Shown: positions 10,655 through 18,567 of the stretch, in pieces
How positions within the stretch are numbered: the stretch's first letter is position 1
Layout of the letters: every line of letters starts with the position of its first letter
Source of the DNA: Mycolicibacter sinensis
Lineage (GTDB): Bacteria > Actinomycetota > Actinomycetes > Mycobacteriales > Mycobacteriaceae
NCBI RefSeq assembly: GCF_001667945.1
Contig: NZ_LZJK01000057.1
Span: forward strand, 1 to 64,000
Direction: 5' to 3'
DNA length: 64,000 bases
Made by a program: the position numbers and the translations under genes
The notes under the pieces: model-generated
Told to the model about the DNA's origin: nothing
What the model saw: only the letters and a program-made list of their open reading frames with translations
The model's database searches: none

Positions 10655-10711
10655 GCTGGCACCAGCGGGTCAACCCGCGTCCCTCGCCGGGCTGACGGTT
10701 CTGGCGGTGGT

Positions 10712-10879
10712 GGTGTCGATGGTGGTGGCCCGCTGCGCCCGGCTCCGCCGCGCTTGCGACCACCGCTGGTGTCGACGGCGGTGGCCCGCTGCGCCCGGCT
10801 CCGCCGCGCTTGCGACCACCGCTAGTGTCGACGGCGGTGGCCCGCTGCGCCCGGCTCCGCCGCGCTTGCGACCACCGCT
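10712..10879. repeat. Three tandem copies of a 56-bp repeat (VNTR candidate)
   Basis: Copies at 10712-10767, 10768-10823 and 10824-10879 are nearly identical; the first differs by a few bases. Each unit begins with a GCGGTGG-type arm and ends with CCACCGC, so each can fold into a hairpin. 56 is not a multiple of three and no gene covers the array, so it is non-coding spacer between divergent mutT4 and pcnA. The last unit ends at the TAGGCT -10 candidate of pcnA. Confidence 0.9.
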
Positions 10880-10884
10880 AGGCT
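10879..10884 (+). promoter_or_regulatory. Putative -10 box of pcnA
   Basis: TAGGCT matches TANNNT and lies 8 nt before the pcnA GTG. It overlaps the last base of the 56-bp repeat array, so copy number would change what lies upstream of the promoter. Confidence 0.4.
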
Positions 10885-10892
10885 CATCGAAC

Positions 10893-12335
10893 GTGCCCGA
10901 AACCCATCAGGACGTCGACCTGCTGACAACGGCGGCCGTCGTGCTGAACCGGCACGCCGAGCTGCTGCGTGACCTCGGCGCCATGTTCGACGCCGCCGGC
11001 CACCAGCTGTACCTGGTCGGTGGATCGGTCCGCGACGCCCTGCTGGGCCGGCCCAGCCCCGATCTGGATTTCACCACCGACGCCCACCCCGAGCAGGTGC
11101 AGCGCATCCTGCGGGGCCGGGCCGAGGCGATGTGGGACACCGGCATCGAGTTCGGCACTATCGGTGCCGCCCTGGGCGGCCAGCGCCTGGAGATCACCAC
11201 CTTCCGGGCCGACCAGTACGACCGGGTGTCCCGCAATCCCGAAGTGCGCTTTGGCGATTCGCTCGACGAAGACCTGGTGCGCCGGGATTTCACCGCCAAC
11301 GCGATGGCCGTCCGCATCACCCCGGCCGGCCCGGGGGAGTTCCTCGACCCGCTGGGCGGGCTGGCCGCATTGCGAGACGGGGTGCTCGACACCCCGACGG
11401 CGCCGCAGGACTCCTTCGGCGACGACCCGTTGCGGATGCTGCGCGCCGCCCGGTTCGTGGCCCAACTCGGGTTCACCGTGGCGCCGCGGGTGCGTGCGGC
11501 GATCGAGGAGATGGCCCAGGAGCTGTCCCGTATCACCGCCGAGCGGGTCGCCACGGAACTGGACAAGTTGCTGCTGGGCGCCGACCCGGCCGCCGGTATC
11601 GACCTGATGGTGGCCACCGGGATGGGCGAGGTGGTGCTGCCCGAGGTCGGTGCCATGCGGATGGCGATCGACGAGCACCACCAGCACAAGGACGTCTACC
11701 AGCATTCCCTGACCGTGCTGCGCCAAGCGATCGACCTTGAGGATGACGGCCCCGATCTAGTGCTGCGCTGGGCGGCGCTGCTGCACGACATCGGCAAGCC
11801 GGACACCCGGCGCCATGAGGCCGACGGCCGGGTGAGTTTTCACCACCACGAGGTGGTGGGCGCGAAGATGGTCCGCAAGCGGATGCGCGCGCTGCGCTAC
11901 TCCAAGCAGATGGTCGACGACGTCTCGCAGCTGGTGTATCTGCATCTGCGCTTCCACGGGTACGGCGACGGCAAGTGGACCGATTCGGCGGTGCGCCGCT
12001 ACGTCACCGATGCCGGACCGCTGTTGGGCCGGTTGCACAAGCTGGTCCGCGCGGACTGCACCACCCGCAACAAGCGGCGGGCGGCTCGCCTGCAGGCCAG
12101 CTACGACCAGCTCGAGGAACGGATCGCCGTGCTGGCCGAGCAGGAGGATCTGCAGCGGGTGCGGCCGGATCTCGACGGCAACGAGATCATGGAACTGCTC
12201 GGCATCCCGGCCGGTCCGCAGGTGGGCCGCGCCTGGAGCTACCTCAAGGAGCTGCGCCTGGAGCGCGGGCCACTGTCGCGCGAGGAGGCCACCGCCGAAC
12301 TGCTGGCGTGGTGGCAGGACCAGGGGAACCAATAG
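10893..12335 (+). CDS. pcnA: CCA tRNA nucleotidyltransferase / poly(A) polymerase family, PcnA
   Basis: 480 residues, the length I recall for Rv3907c. The nucleotidyltransferase head shows LVGGSVRDALLGR and the catalytic acid pair DLDF, followed by RRDFTANAMA and the nucleotide-selecting GDDPLRMLRAARF. An HD phosphohydrolase domain follows (LLHDIGKPDTR at about 290-300). This architecture adds or repairs the 3' CCA of tRNA; polyadenylation activity has also been proposed for the family. The frame is open upstream through the tandem repeats, but the GTG at 10893 matches the family length and follows a -10 box at leaderless spacing. Confidence 0.93.
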   Translation: MPETHQDVDLLTTAAVVLNRHAELLRDLGAMFDAAGHQLYLVGGSVRDALLGRPSPDLDFTTDAHPEQVQRILRGRAEAMWDTGIEFGTIGAALGGQRLEITTFRADQYDRVSRNPEVRFGDSLDEDLVRRDFTANAMAVRITPAGPGEFLDPLGGLAALRDGVLDTPTAPQDSFGDDPLRMLRAARFVAQLGFTVAPRVRAAIEEMAQELSRITAERVATELDKLLLGADPAAGIDLMVATGMGEVVLPEVGAMRMAIDEHHQHKDVYQHSLTVLRQAIDLEDDGPDLVLRWAALLHDIGKPDTRRHEADGRVSFHHHEVVGAKMVRKRMRALRYSKQMVDDVSQLVYLHLRFHGYGDGKWTDSAVRRYVTDAGPLLGRLHKLVRADCTTRNKRRAARLQASYDQLEERIAVLAEQEDLQRVRPDLDGNEIMELLGIPAGPQVGRAWSYLKELRLERGPLSREEATAELLAWWQDQGNQ

Positions 12336-12360
12336 CCGCGCGAGTTCGTCTGATTCGGGT

Positions 12361-12900
12361 ATGGACTACTGCCTCGGCGATGGTGATGGCGCGGCGACGA
12401 TGTGGACCGGCCCGCCCGACCTTGATCTCGACGGCGACGGGATCGCCGATGCGATCAGCCTCGATTTCGACGGCGATGGCCTGCGCGACGACGCGCTGGT
12501 CGACCTCGACGGCGACGGGGTGGCCGACCACTTGATGCTCGATCTCGACGACGACGGGAGCCCGGAGGCCTCCTTCACCGACGACGGTTCCGGCACCTGG
12601 GGCCACGGTGTCGCGGCGGGCTCAGCAGACCGGTCCGGTGGGTTGCGCTGGTGGGGGCTCGACGAGGTCGAGCACACCGGTGGGCCGCTGGTGGACTTCG
12701 ACGGCGATGGACGCATCAATGACCTGCTGCTCGACTCCGACGGTGATGGACGCGCCGACCGGGTGCTGATCGGCAACGACGTGGACGGGCCTCTCGGCTA
12801 CCGGGCGGCCTACGTCGACACCGACGGCGACGGTCGGTGGGACGTCAAACTCACCGATGCCGACGGTGACGGCGCCGCTGACGGCGCCGCCCGCTTGTGA
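12361..12900 (+). CDS. Asp-rich repeat protein with DxDGDG calcium-binding-like motifs (Rv3906c-like)
   Basis: 179 residues with no signal peptide or membrane helix. Its core is a run of DxDGDGxxD motifs resembling EF-hand or thrombospondin type 3 calcium loops: three perfect 13-residue repeats near the N terminus (for example DLDGDGIADAISL), a variant DLDDDG, a spacer, then four more ending DADGDGAADGA. About eight potential cation sites are visible. It follows pcnA by 25 bp in the same direction, as Rv3906c does next to Rv3907c, and may be cotranscribed. The function is unknown; calcium binding is inferred from the motif only. Confidence 0.8.
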   Translation: MDYCLGDGDGAATMWTGPPDLDLDGDGIADAISLDFDGDGLRDDALVDLDGDGVADHLMLDLDDDGSPEASFTDDGSGTWGHGVAAGSADRSGGLRWWGLDEVEHTGGPLVDFDGDGRINDLLLDSDGDGRADRVLIGNDVDGPLGYRAAYVDTDGDGRWDVKLTDADGDGAADGAARL

Positions 12901-13225
12901 GGCCGGCAAGCGTCGCCGGTTTTCGCCGCTGCATTCCGTTGATCGCAGCGCTCCGGACGCGGATACTGATCCTGCGGCCGGCTGAGGCAGCCGGCGTGGA
13001 CAACTCCAAAACGCCGGTTCTGCGCGGCGGCTGGGAGCCCGGCGCGACGCTCCGGACGGATGCCGAACACATTTGCGACACTCACCACCATTTTTGTGGG
13101 AGTTCGAGCGGATTCCGCGGCGCAAGATCGCTTTAGTGGACTCCACCATGTCGGATCGGCTAAGTTAATGACGGCGCCGGAACATTCCGCTGGCTCTTAG
13201 AAACACGCCGCAACGGGGAGGACCA
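12901..13225. other. Non-coding stretch upstream of the esterase gene
   Basis: About 325 bp with no supportable gene. A TAAGTT element near 13161-13166 and a GGGGAGG ribosome-binding site at 13215-13221 probably serve the downstream gene. No repeat or RNA gene was recognised. The boundary between the M. tuberculosis-like pcnA block and the leuS block falls here or in the following 1.3 kb. Confidence 0.5.
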
Positions 13226-14092
13226 GTGAACAAGACCACCGTGGGGGCACTGCTGGCGGCACCGGTAGTCGTCTTGGGCGCGACGGCTGCCCCGGCACCC
13301 GCCGCCGGCAGCGATCATCTGATCCTGGACTACGCGCTGGCCGCCGAAGCCCTGGTGATGATCCCGGCGATGAACCAGAACTGGCTCGATCTGAGCAAAG
13401 AGTTGTATCTGGAACCGAACGGGTTTCCCAGCAATGGCACCGCGACGTTCCTGCAGGTGCCCGAGACTTCTGACCTGAACGCGAGCATCACCGGTGCGAC
13501 CAAGATCCTGGTCGACGCCATCGCGGAGCGGTGGAACGACGGAGAGGGCAGCTTCAGCGCAGAGGATCCGCTATACATCTTCGGCTATTCGCAGGCCAAC
13601 GCCGCTGCAGGGCTGGCTGAGCAACAACTCCATCAGCAATATCCCGACATGCCCTTGGATGCGCTGCATTTCGTGATGGTGGGGAACAGCGCGGCGCAGG
13701 GCGGATTCCTGAGCGGGTTTTTGCCCACGTTGCTCGGCTGGTTTCCGGAGTCGTGGCATGACGACGTGATCAAGATGGTCTATCAGTTTGCCGAGATGAT
13801 GCACATCGACTCAGTCATCGGCCTGGTGACCCCAAGTGACCTCTTCACGACCGATGTGTACTCCCTGTCCAGCGACGGGTTCGCCAACTGGGACGAGGGC
13901 CACCAAACGTTCGGCATGTTCAGCGATCACCTGGCGTACCTGGGCTTGTCGCCGGAGGAGATCAGCTCCGCAACCGACGAGGTGATCGGAAACACGACGT
14001 ACCACATGATCGACTCCGCCAACGTGAACATGTTCCAGGCGTTGCTGAACTCGGCCGAAATGATCGTGGGCGGAGTCTTGGCCTGGTTCTGA
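13226..14092 (+). CDS. Secreted PE-PPE-domain-type serine esterase
   Basis: 288 residues. A signal peptide (about 1-26, ending APAPAA) precedes an alpha/beta hydrolase region with the nucleophile motif FGYSQANA, the GYSQ elbow typical of the mycobacterial PE-PPE (PF08237) and cutinase-like esterases. A DVYSLSSDGFANW segment probably carries the acid and a late YHMIDS the histidine. There is no PE or PPE N-terminal domain, so it would be exported by the general secretory route. GTG at 13226 is preceded by GGGGAGG. It sits alone between blocks that are not neighbours in M. tuberculosis. Substrate unknown. Confidence 0.8.
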   Translation: MNKTTVGALLAAPVVVLGATAAPAPAAGSDHLILDYALAAEALVMIPAMNQNWLDLSKELYLEPNGFPSNGTATFLQVPETSDLNASITGATKILVDAIAERWNDGEGSFSAEDPLYIFGYSQANAAAGLAEQQLHQQYPDMPLDALHFVMVGNSAAQGGFLSGFLPTLLGWFPESWHDDVIKMVYQFAEMMHIDSVIGLVTPSDLFTTDVYSLSSDGFANWDEGHQTFGMFSDHLAYLGLSPEEISSATDEVIGNTTYHMIDSANVNMFQALLNSAEMIVGGVLAWF

Positions 14093-14123
14093 GCCGCGCG
14101 GCGCCAGTGCTGCGACGGTACCG

Positions 14124-14181
14124 CCGAGTGGGAATCCGACCACGCGCCACGCCGCGAGTACCTCGGCGAATTCCCAGTCGG
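14124..14181. repeat. Imperfect inverted repeat downstream of the esterase
   Basis: CCGAGTGGGAAT (14124-14135) and ATTCCCAGTCGG (14170-14181) are complementary over 11 of 12 bases with a 34-nt loop. It may be a terminator or a structured spacer. No U-tract follows. Confidence 0.35.
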
Positions 14182-14192
14182 GGAGGGGAGTT

Positions 14193-14271
14193 GCGCTGGC
14201 GCGCTCATCGCCCCCGGCGGTGGTGGTGCGGCCGGGTCTCTCTTCGCGCTGGCGCGCTCATCGCCCCCGGC
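14193..14271. repeat. Two direct repeats of 26 bp
   Basis: An identical 26-bp sequence beginning GCGCTGGCGCGCTCATC occurs at 14193-14218 and 14246-14271. The second copy contains the stop codon of the minus-strand gene starting at 15031, so the 53-bp period may reflect a duplication of that gene's 3' end. Confidence 0.7.
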
Positions 14272-15031
14272 CGGGAGGCCCCGCGAAGGCTTGAGCGATC
14301 TCCAACCAGCGCTGGGCGTCATCCCCGTGCGCTGCGACGTCCAGATCAGCCAGTGCACGACGTTGGGTGACCAGGAAACAGAAATGCTCGGCCGACCCGG
14401 TCACCCGCTGCCCGGCGTTCACCGGTCCCCACGCCCAGACCCCGCCGCCGGGGGCGTGCAGTTCCACGTGAAACGGTTCGGCCGGTGGCGTCAGGTTGTT
14501 GACGGTGAATGCATAGTCGCGGGTCCGCACCCCCAGGTGCGCGATCGACCGCAACCGCGCGGTGGGGGCCCGCCGAATCCCGAGGGCATCGGCGACATCC
14601 AGGCCGTGGGCCCAGGTCTCCATCAGCCGGGCGGTGGCCATCGATGCCGCGCTCATCGGCGGACCGAACCACGGCAGCTTGCGCCCGTCGGGCACGCCCA
14701 GCAGCGCCTCGTGCAGCCGCGCCCGGGTCGAGCGCCAGTCCGCCAGCAGCTCGGCCGGCGCCCGCGTCGCCAATTCGGCGGCCCCGGCGTCGACGAACCC
14801 GGTCGGGTTCTCCATCGCCGCCGCGAGTTCCTCGGCGAACCCGGCCTCGTCGGTGATGGCCTTGAGCGAGAGCCGGTCGGTCCACAGCAGATGAGCGATC
14901 TGATGGGCGATGCTCCAGCCCGCCGCCGGCGTGGGTGCCCCCCACTGGCCGTCGGTGAGCGGAGCCACCAAGGTGTCCAGGTCGTCGCTCTCGGCACTCA
15001 GGTCGGCAACGATCGGTTCAGTTTCTGCCAT
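14258..15031 (-). CDS. DinB-like/maleylpyruvate isomerase family protein (Rv0036c-like)
   Basis: 257 residues. The N-terminal four-helix domain carries [14 protein letters not shown], the metal-binding motif of mycothiol-dependent maleylpyruvate isomerases and DinB-like thiol enzymes, and a C-terminal domain follows. Family members use a metal and often mycothiol as cofactor; the substrate here is unknown. The start overlaps the end of the upstream transporter gene by 14 bp, so the two are cotranscribed, as with Rv0037c-Rv0036c. Confidence 0.85.
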   Translation of the reverse strand: MAETEPIVADLSAESDDLDTLVAPLTDGQWGAPTPAAGWSIAHQIAHLLWTDRLSLKAITDEAGFAEELAAAMENPTGFVDAGAAELATRAPAELLADWRSTRARLHEALLGVPDGRKLPWFGPPMSAASMATARLMETWAHGLDVADALGIRRAPTARLRSIAHLGVRTRDYAFTVNNLTPPAEPFHVELHAPGGGVWAWGPVNAGQRVTGSAEHFCFLVTQRRALADLDVAAHGDDAQRWLEIAQAFAGPPGRGR

Positions 15032-16328
15032 GCCCGTACTGTATGCCGCCCACCGGATCCCGTTGCCGCCCGATCAGGCTGTGCCCGGCCAGACCGGCCA
15101 GGTACAGCAGGGTCCCGGCCACGATCAGCACCGGCGCTTGGCCATCGGGGGGCACCACCGCCGCGGCGCCGGCCACCGCAAGAATGAACGACGCCCAAAA
15201 CAGCGAATCCTGCACCGCGAACACGTGTCCGCGCAGGGCGTCATCGACATCGATCTGCATGGCGGTGTCAGCGCAGAGTTTGACCACCTGCCCGGCCACT
15301 CCCAGCAGGAATCCGCAGAGCACCAGCACCGGCAGATACAGGCTGACCCCGGCGAGCTGTATCACCGCCGCGGCCGCCAGCGCTCCGTTGGCGGTGGCGT
15401 ACCGGCCCCAGCGGTGCACTGCCGGCGGGGTGAGCACGGTGGCCAGAAACGAGCCGGCGCCGGCGGCGGCTACGAACAACGCCGTGGTCCCCAGCCCGGA
15501 CACCGTGTGCTCGCCGACGTGGCGCACCAGCACCAGCACCAGCAATGTGTTGATCCCGAACGCCATCCGGTGCGCGGCCAGCCCGGACAGCGTCGCCGCG
15601 ACGGTGGGCCGGGCCCGCACCGTCCGGATGCCGTGCAGCCAGCCGGTGGTCACCGCATAGAGCACCGATCCATGGATCGCGCGCTTGGTGTCGTCGGGGC
15701 CGAGTACGCGGGATCCGAAGCGCAGCGCGAGCACCAGCGCGATCGTGACCGGCACCGCCACCGCGGCGATGATGGAGGCCGCGCCGCGGTCGTCGGCGCC
15801 AACCAGCCAGCGCGGCACCAGCATGAAGTTGGCGCCCAGGAACGCCGCCACCGCACCGGTGGCGATCGCCAGCGCGTTCATCGTGACGACCTGCTCACGT
15901 GGCACCACATGCGGCAGGGCCGCCGACAACCCGGAGGCGATGAACCGGGTGAACCCGTTGGCGATCAGCGCCGCACACAGCACCGGCAGGTCACCGGCGC
16001 CGATCGCCAGTAGCGCGGCGATGCCCAGCGCCAGTACCAGCCGGGCCAGATTGGCCACCACCAGCACCAGTCGCCGATCCCAGCGGTCCAGCAGCGCGCC
16101 GGCGAACGGTCCCAACACCGAATACGGCAGGAACAGCACCGCGAAGGCCCCGGCGATCGCCCACGGGGCGGCGGCCCGGTCCGGGTTGAACAGCAGGGCG
16201 CCGGCCAGGCCGGCCTGAAACAGGCCGTCACCGAACTGGCTTGCCGCCCGCAGTTCCAGCAGCCGCCAGAATTCCGGCAGGCTGCGCGCCGATCGCCACA
16301 GCGATGCGGGTGCGCGGGTGTCCACCAC
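15018..16328 (-). CDS. Major facilitator superfamily transporter (Rv0037c-like)
   Basis: About 436 residues with some 12 hydrophobic segments and a loop with the MFS pattern [14 protein letters not shown] after the second helix pair. It is an integral-membrane secondary transporter with no visible substrate clue. The GTG at 16328 (or 16325) gives a length close to the M. tuberculosis protein. The frame stays open to a GTG at 16430, but those extra residues are basic and low in structure and run towards the divergent neighbour's promoter. Confidence 0.85.
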   Translation of the reverse strand: MVDTRAPASLWRSARSLPEFWRLLELRAASQFGDGLFQAGLAGALLFNPDRAAAPWAIAGAFAVLFLPYSVLGPFAGALLDRWDRRLVLVVANLARLVLALGIAALLAIGAGDLPVLCAALIANGFTRFIASGLSAALPHVVPREQVVTMNALAIATGAVAAFLGANFMLVPRWLVGADDRGAASIIAAVAVPVTIALVLALRFGSRVLGPDDTKRAIHGSVLYAVTTGWLHGIRTVRARPTVAATLSGLAAHRMAFGINTLLVLVLVRHVGEHTVSGLGTTALFVAAAGAGSFLATVLTPPAVHRWGRYATANGALAAAAVIQLAGVSLYLPVLVLCGFLLGVAGQVVKLCADTAMQIDVDDALRGHVFAVQDSLFWASFILAVAGAAAVVPPDGQAPVLIVAGTLLYLAGLAGHSLIGRQRDPVGGIQYGHGRN

Positions 16329-16455
16329 AAGACCTACTTCCGGACGCGGGCGGCGGCGCGGCACCGGCCCCAAACCAGAGTACAAATCTTCGAGGTCGCT
16401 TGGCGTTTGGCACAGCTGACCCACGTTCACCGGGTTCGGGTGACATTATGGGAGG

Positions 16456-17061
16456 GTGGCGCATCCCGAAGACCCCGAGGACTACGTCGCGCCCGCTGCG
16501 CATCGGGTCCGGGCCGGGACGCTGCTCTTGGCCAACACCGACCTGCTCGAACCCACCTTTCGCCGCACCGTGATCTATGTGGTCGAGCACAACGACGGCG
16601 GCACGCTGGGCGTGGTGCTCAACCGCCCGAGCGAGACCGCGGTCTACAACGTGCTGCCGCAATGGTCGGAGCTGGCCGCCAAGCCCAAGACGATGTTCAT
16701 CGGCGGCCCGGTGAAACGCGACGCCGCACTGTGTGTCGGCTTGTTGCGCGTCGGTGCCGAACCCCAGGGTGTCCCGGGCCTGCGCCACATCGACGGCCGG
16801 CTGGTGATGGTCGACCTTGACGCCGAACCCGAGACGATCGCCCCCCATGTGGAGGGGGTGCGGATCTTCGCCGGCTACGCCGGCTGGACCATCGGCCAGC
16901 TCGAGGGTGAGATCGAGCGCGATGACTGGATCGTGCTGTCGGCGCTGCCGTCGGACGTGCTGGTGCCGCCGCGGGTGGATCTGTGGGGCCGGGCGCTGCG
17001 GCGCCAGCCGTGGCCCACGGCGCTGCTGGCCACCCATCCGATCGACATCAGCCGCAACTGA
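16456..17061 (+). CDS. YqgE/AlgH family protein (Rv0038)
   Basis: 201 residues matching the UPF0301 family throughout: GTLLLANTDLLEPTFRRTV at the N terminus, GGTLGVVLNRPS, FIGGPV and FAGYAGWTIGQLEGEI. It is a small cytoplasmic protein whose role is not settled in any organism. No upstream in-frame start exists (stop at 16441-16443). GGGAGG abuts the GTG too closely to act as a ribosome-binding site, and a CATTAT element lies 6 nt upstream, so a leaderless transcript is likelier. It is divergent from the MFS gene. Confidence 0.92.
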   Translation: MAHPEDPEDYVAPAAHRVRAGTLLLANTDLLEPTFRRTVIYVVEHNDGGTLGVVLNRPSETAVYNVLPQWSELAAKPKTMFIGGPVKRDAALCVGLLRVGAEPQGVPGLRHIDGRLVMVDLDAEPETIAPHVEGVRIFAGYAGWTIGQLEGEIERDDWIVLSALPSDVLVPPRVDLWGRALRRQPWPTALLATHPIDISRN

Positions 17062-17079
17062 GCGGCGCCGGCAAGCCGG

Positions 17080-17517
17080 TTACGAGCAGCCGCAACCACT
17101 GCCGCAGCCCGACGCCGGCTCCGGCGGTGCGCTCTCGGCACAACCGCAGCCGGGTCCGCAGCCAACCTCGTCGGCGGGGGCGCTGTCGCCGCAGCCGCAG
17201 CCCGAGCCGCAGCCACCGGATGCCGCCGCCTCGGCCTGGCGCGCCGCGTAGCGCGCTCCCTGCCAGGCGCCGGCCGCCAGGATGGCCAACGCGCCGGTGA
17301 TCGAGATGATCAGGGCCAGCAGCGCCAGCGAGGGCGGGCCGGCCAGTACCAGTGCCCCGCCCACGGCCAGGACCACCCCGACGGCGACTTGAGCGGGTGC
17401 GACCGCCCGCAGCACCAACTGCTCGGGGTCGCCGGTGAGCGGGCGCGCCAGGGTCCGCACTCCGAACACCAGGGACACGACGGCCCCAATCAGGCACAAC
17501 ACACCCATGATCAGCAT
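17080..17517 (-). CDS. Small membrane protein with Cys/Gly-rich tail (Rv0039c position)
   Basis: 145 residues: a membrane-embedded N-terminal part with about three hydrophobic segments (1-100), then a hydrophilic tail of about 45 residues with three Cys motifs, CGSGCGC, CGPGCGC and CGSGCGC, each separated by an acidic/Pro spacer. Nine cysteines in this arrangement suggest metal binding or redox chemistry, but no known domain was recognised. It is convergent with the YqgE gene and lies in the position of Rv0039c. Function unknown. Confidence 0.8.
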   Translation of the reverse strand: MLIMGVLCLIGAVVSLVFGVRTLARPLTGDPEQLVLRAVAPAQVAVGVVLAVGGALVLAGPPSLALLALIISITGALAILAAGAWQGARYAARQAEAAASGGCGSGCGCGDSAPADEVGCGPGCGCAESAPPEPASGCGSGCGCS

Positions 17518-17545
17518 GGGCTCCAGGATACGAGGGGACGGACCG

Positions 17546-18424
17546 TCAGCCTGCGGTGCCCGTCCGCAGCTGCCCCGGGGCCGGCGCCACGGGTCCGTGC
17601 GGCGCGTTCGGTAGATGGGCGACGCCGGGGCGCTCCACCCGGAAGCCGTTCACGATCGCGTCGGTTGCCGGGGCATTGCCCACCGCGCGCCCGGCCCCGG
17701 TGGTCACGGTCAGCGACACCAGGTAGGCGGTGTCGTCCGTCGGCACGATCACGTGGCGCCGGGAGGTGTTCAGGGTCATGTCGGCGTCGCGGTACGTGCC
17801 CTCGATCACCGCGGATGGGAACCCGTTGAAGTCGGCCAGCGAGGCATTGGTGGTCTGCCAGGCCATCAGCTTCTGACTGTCGACGAACCCGTGGGTGATC
17901 GCCTCTTTCGGGTCGAACTGCCCGACCAGGCGGTAGACCACCACCTGCGCGTTGGGGGTGTAGAGCGACCCGCTGCGCCGGTCGGCGATGACCGCGAACG
18001 CGTCCGGCACGTTGGGGTCGGGCACGTGGGTCCAGCCCACCGGCATCGGCAGGGTGATGTTGAGTGCAGTGAAGCCCGCGGCCTGCTGCGGCTCCAATTG
18101 CACGTTCTTGGCGGCGAAGTAGTCCCGCAACGTTCCCGAGGTCGCCGGAACCAGCGCAGCCGGGGCCGCGGCGGGCACCGCAGATCCCGGTACGACGGCC
18201 GGTCCGGGCGCCGCCGGCAGCGGCGGCACCAGCCGCGGTACCCCCGGGAGCGGCGGGGTCACCGGCACGGCAGCCGGTTGCGCAGCCGGGCCGTACGGGT
18301 TGGGCGGCGTCGGCAGCAGCGGGTCGCCCAGGGCGGCCGGGATCCCCACCGGGCCGCCGAAGCCTGCCGCTGTGACAGCCGCGAAGCCGACCAGTAGCCG
18401 CCAACGGCGGACGGTGTTCGTCAT
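17546..18424 (-). CDS. Secreted proline-rich Mtc28/LpqN-type protein (Rv0040c)
   Basis: 292 residues from the ATG at 18424. A signal peptide ([18 protein letters not shown]) is followed by a Pro/Ala-rich stretch to about residue 90 and then a folded C-terminal domain of the LpqN/LpqT type, with a short Pro-rich end. It is the counterpart of the secreted antigen Mtc28. Role unproven; LpqN-type domains are linked to the cell envelope. An in-frame GTG at 18442 is an alternative start, since GAGGAG abuts the ATG. It is divergent from leuS. Confidence 0.85.
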   Translation of the reverse strand: MTNTVRRWRLLVGFAAVTAAGFGGPVGIPAALGDPLLPTPPNPYGPAAQPAAVPVTPPLPGVPRLVPPLPAAPGPAVVPGSAVPAAAPAALVPATSGTLRDYFAAKNVQLEPQQAAGFTALNITLPMPVGWTHVPDPNVPDAFAVIADRRSGSLYTPNAQVVVYRLVGQFDPKEAITHGFVDSQKLMAWQTTNASLADFNGFPSAVIEGTYRDADMTLNTSRRHVIVPTDDTAYLVSLTVTTGAGRAVGNAPATDAIVNGFRVERPGVAHLPNAPHGPVAPAPGQLRTGTAG

Positions 18425-18567
18425 CTCCTCAGGTCCTTCCACCGACGGGCCGGGCAAGGGAGCCCCGACCGTGCCTCGACGGTAACCAGCAGTGCGGCAC
18501 CCCACCAGGGCTGCAACCGAGCTGGAACGAACCCCTCATCGGCCTGCAACGCAACCGATATCAAGCT

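Noticed and set aside
14124..14271. A mobile-element end at the synteny junction
   Set aside because: The inverted and direct repeats are short, not paired as terminal repeats around a gene, and no transposase is nearby.
16430..16455. Extended N terminus of the MFS transporter from GTG 16430
   Set aside because: The extra 34 residues are not membrane-like, would crowd the divergent promoter, and exceed the usual family length.
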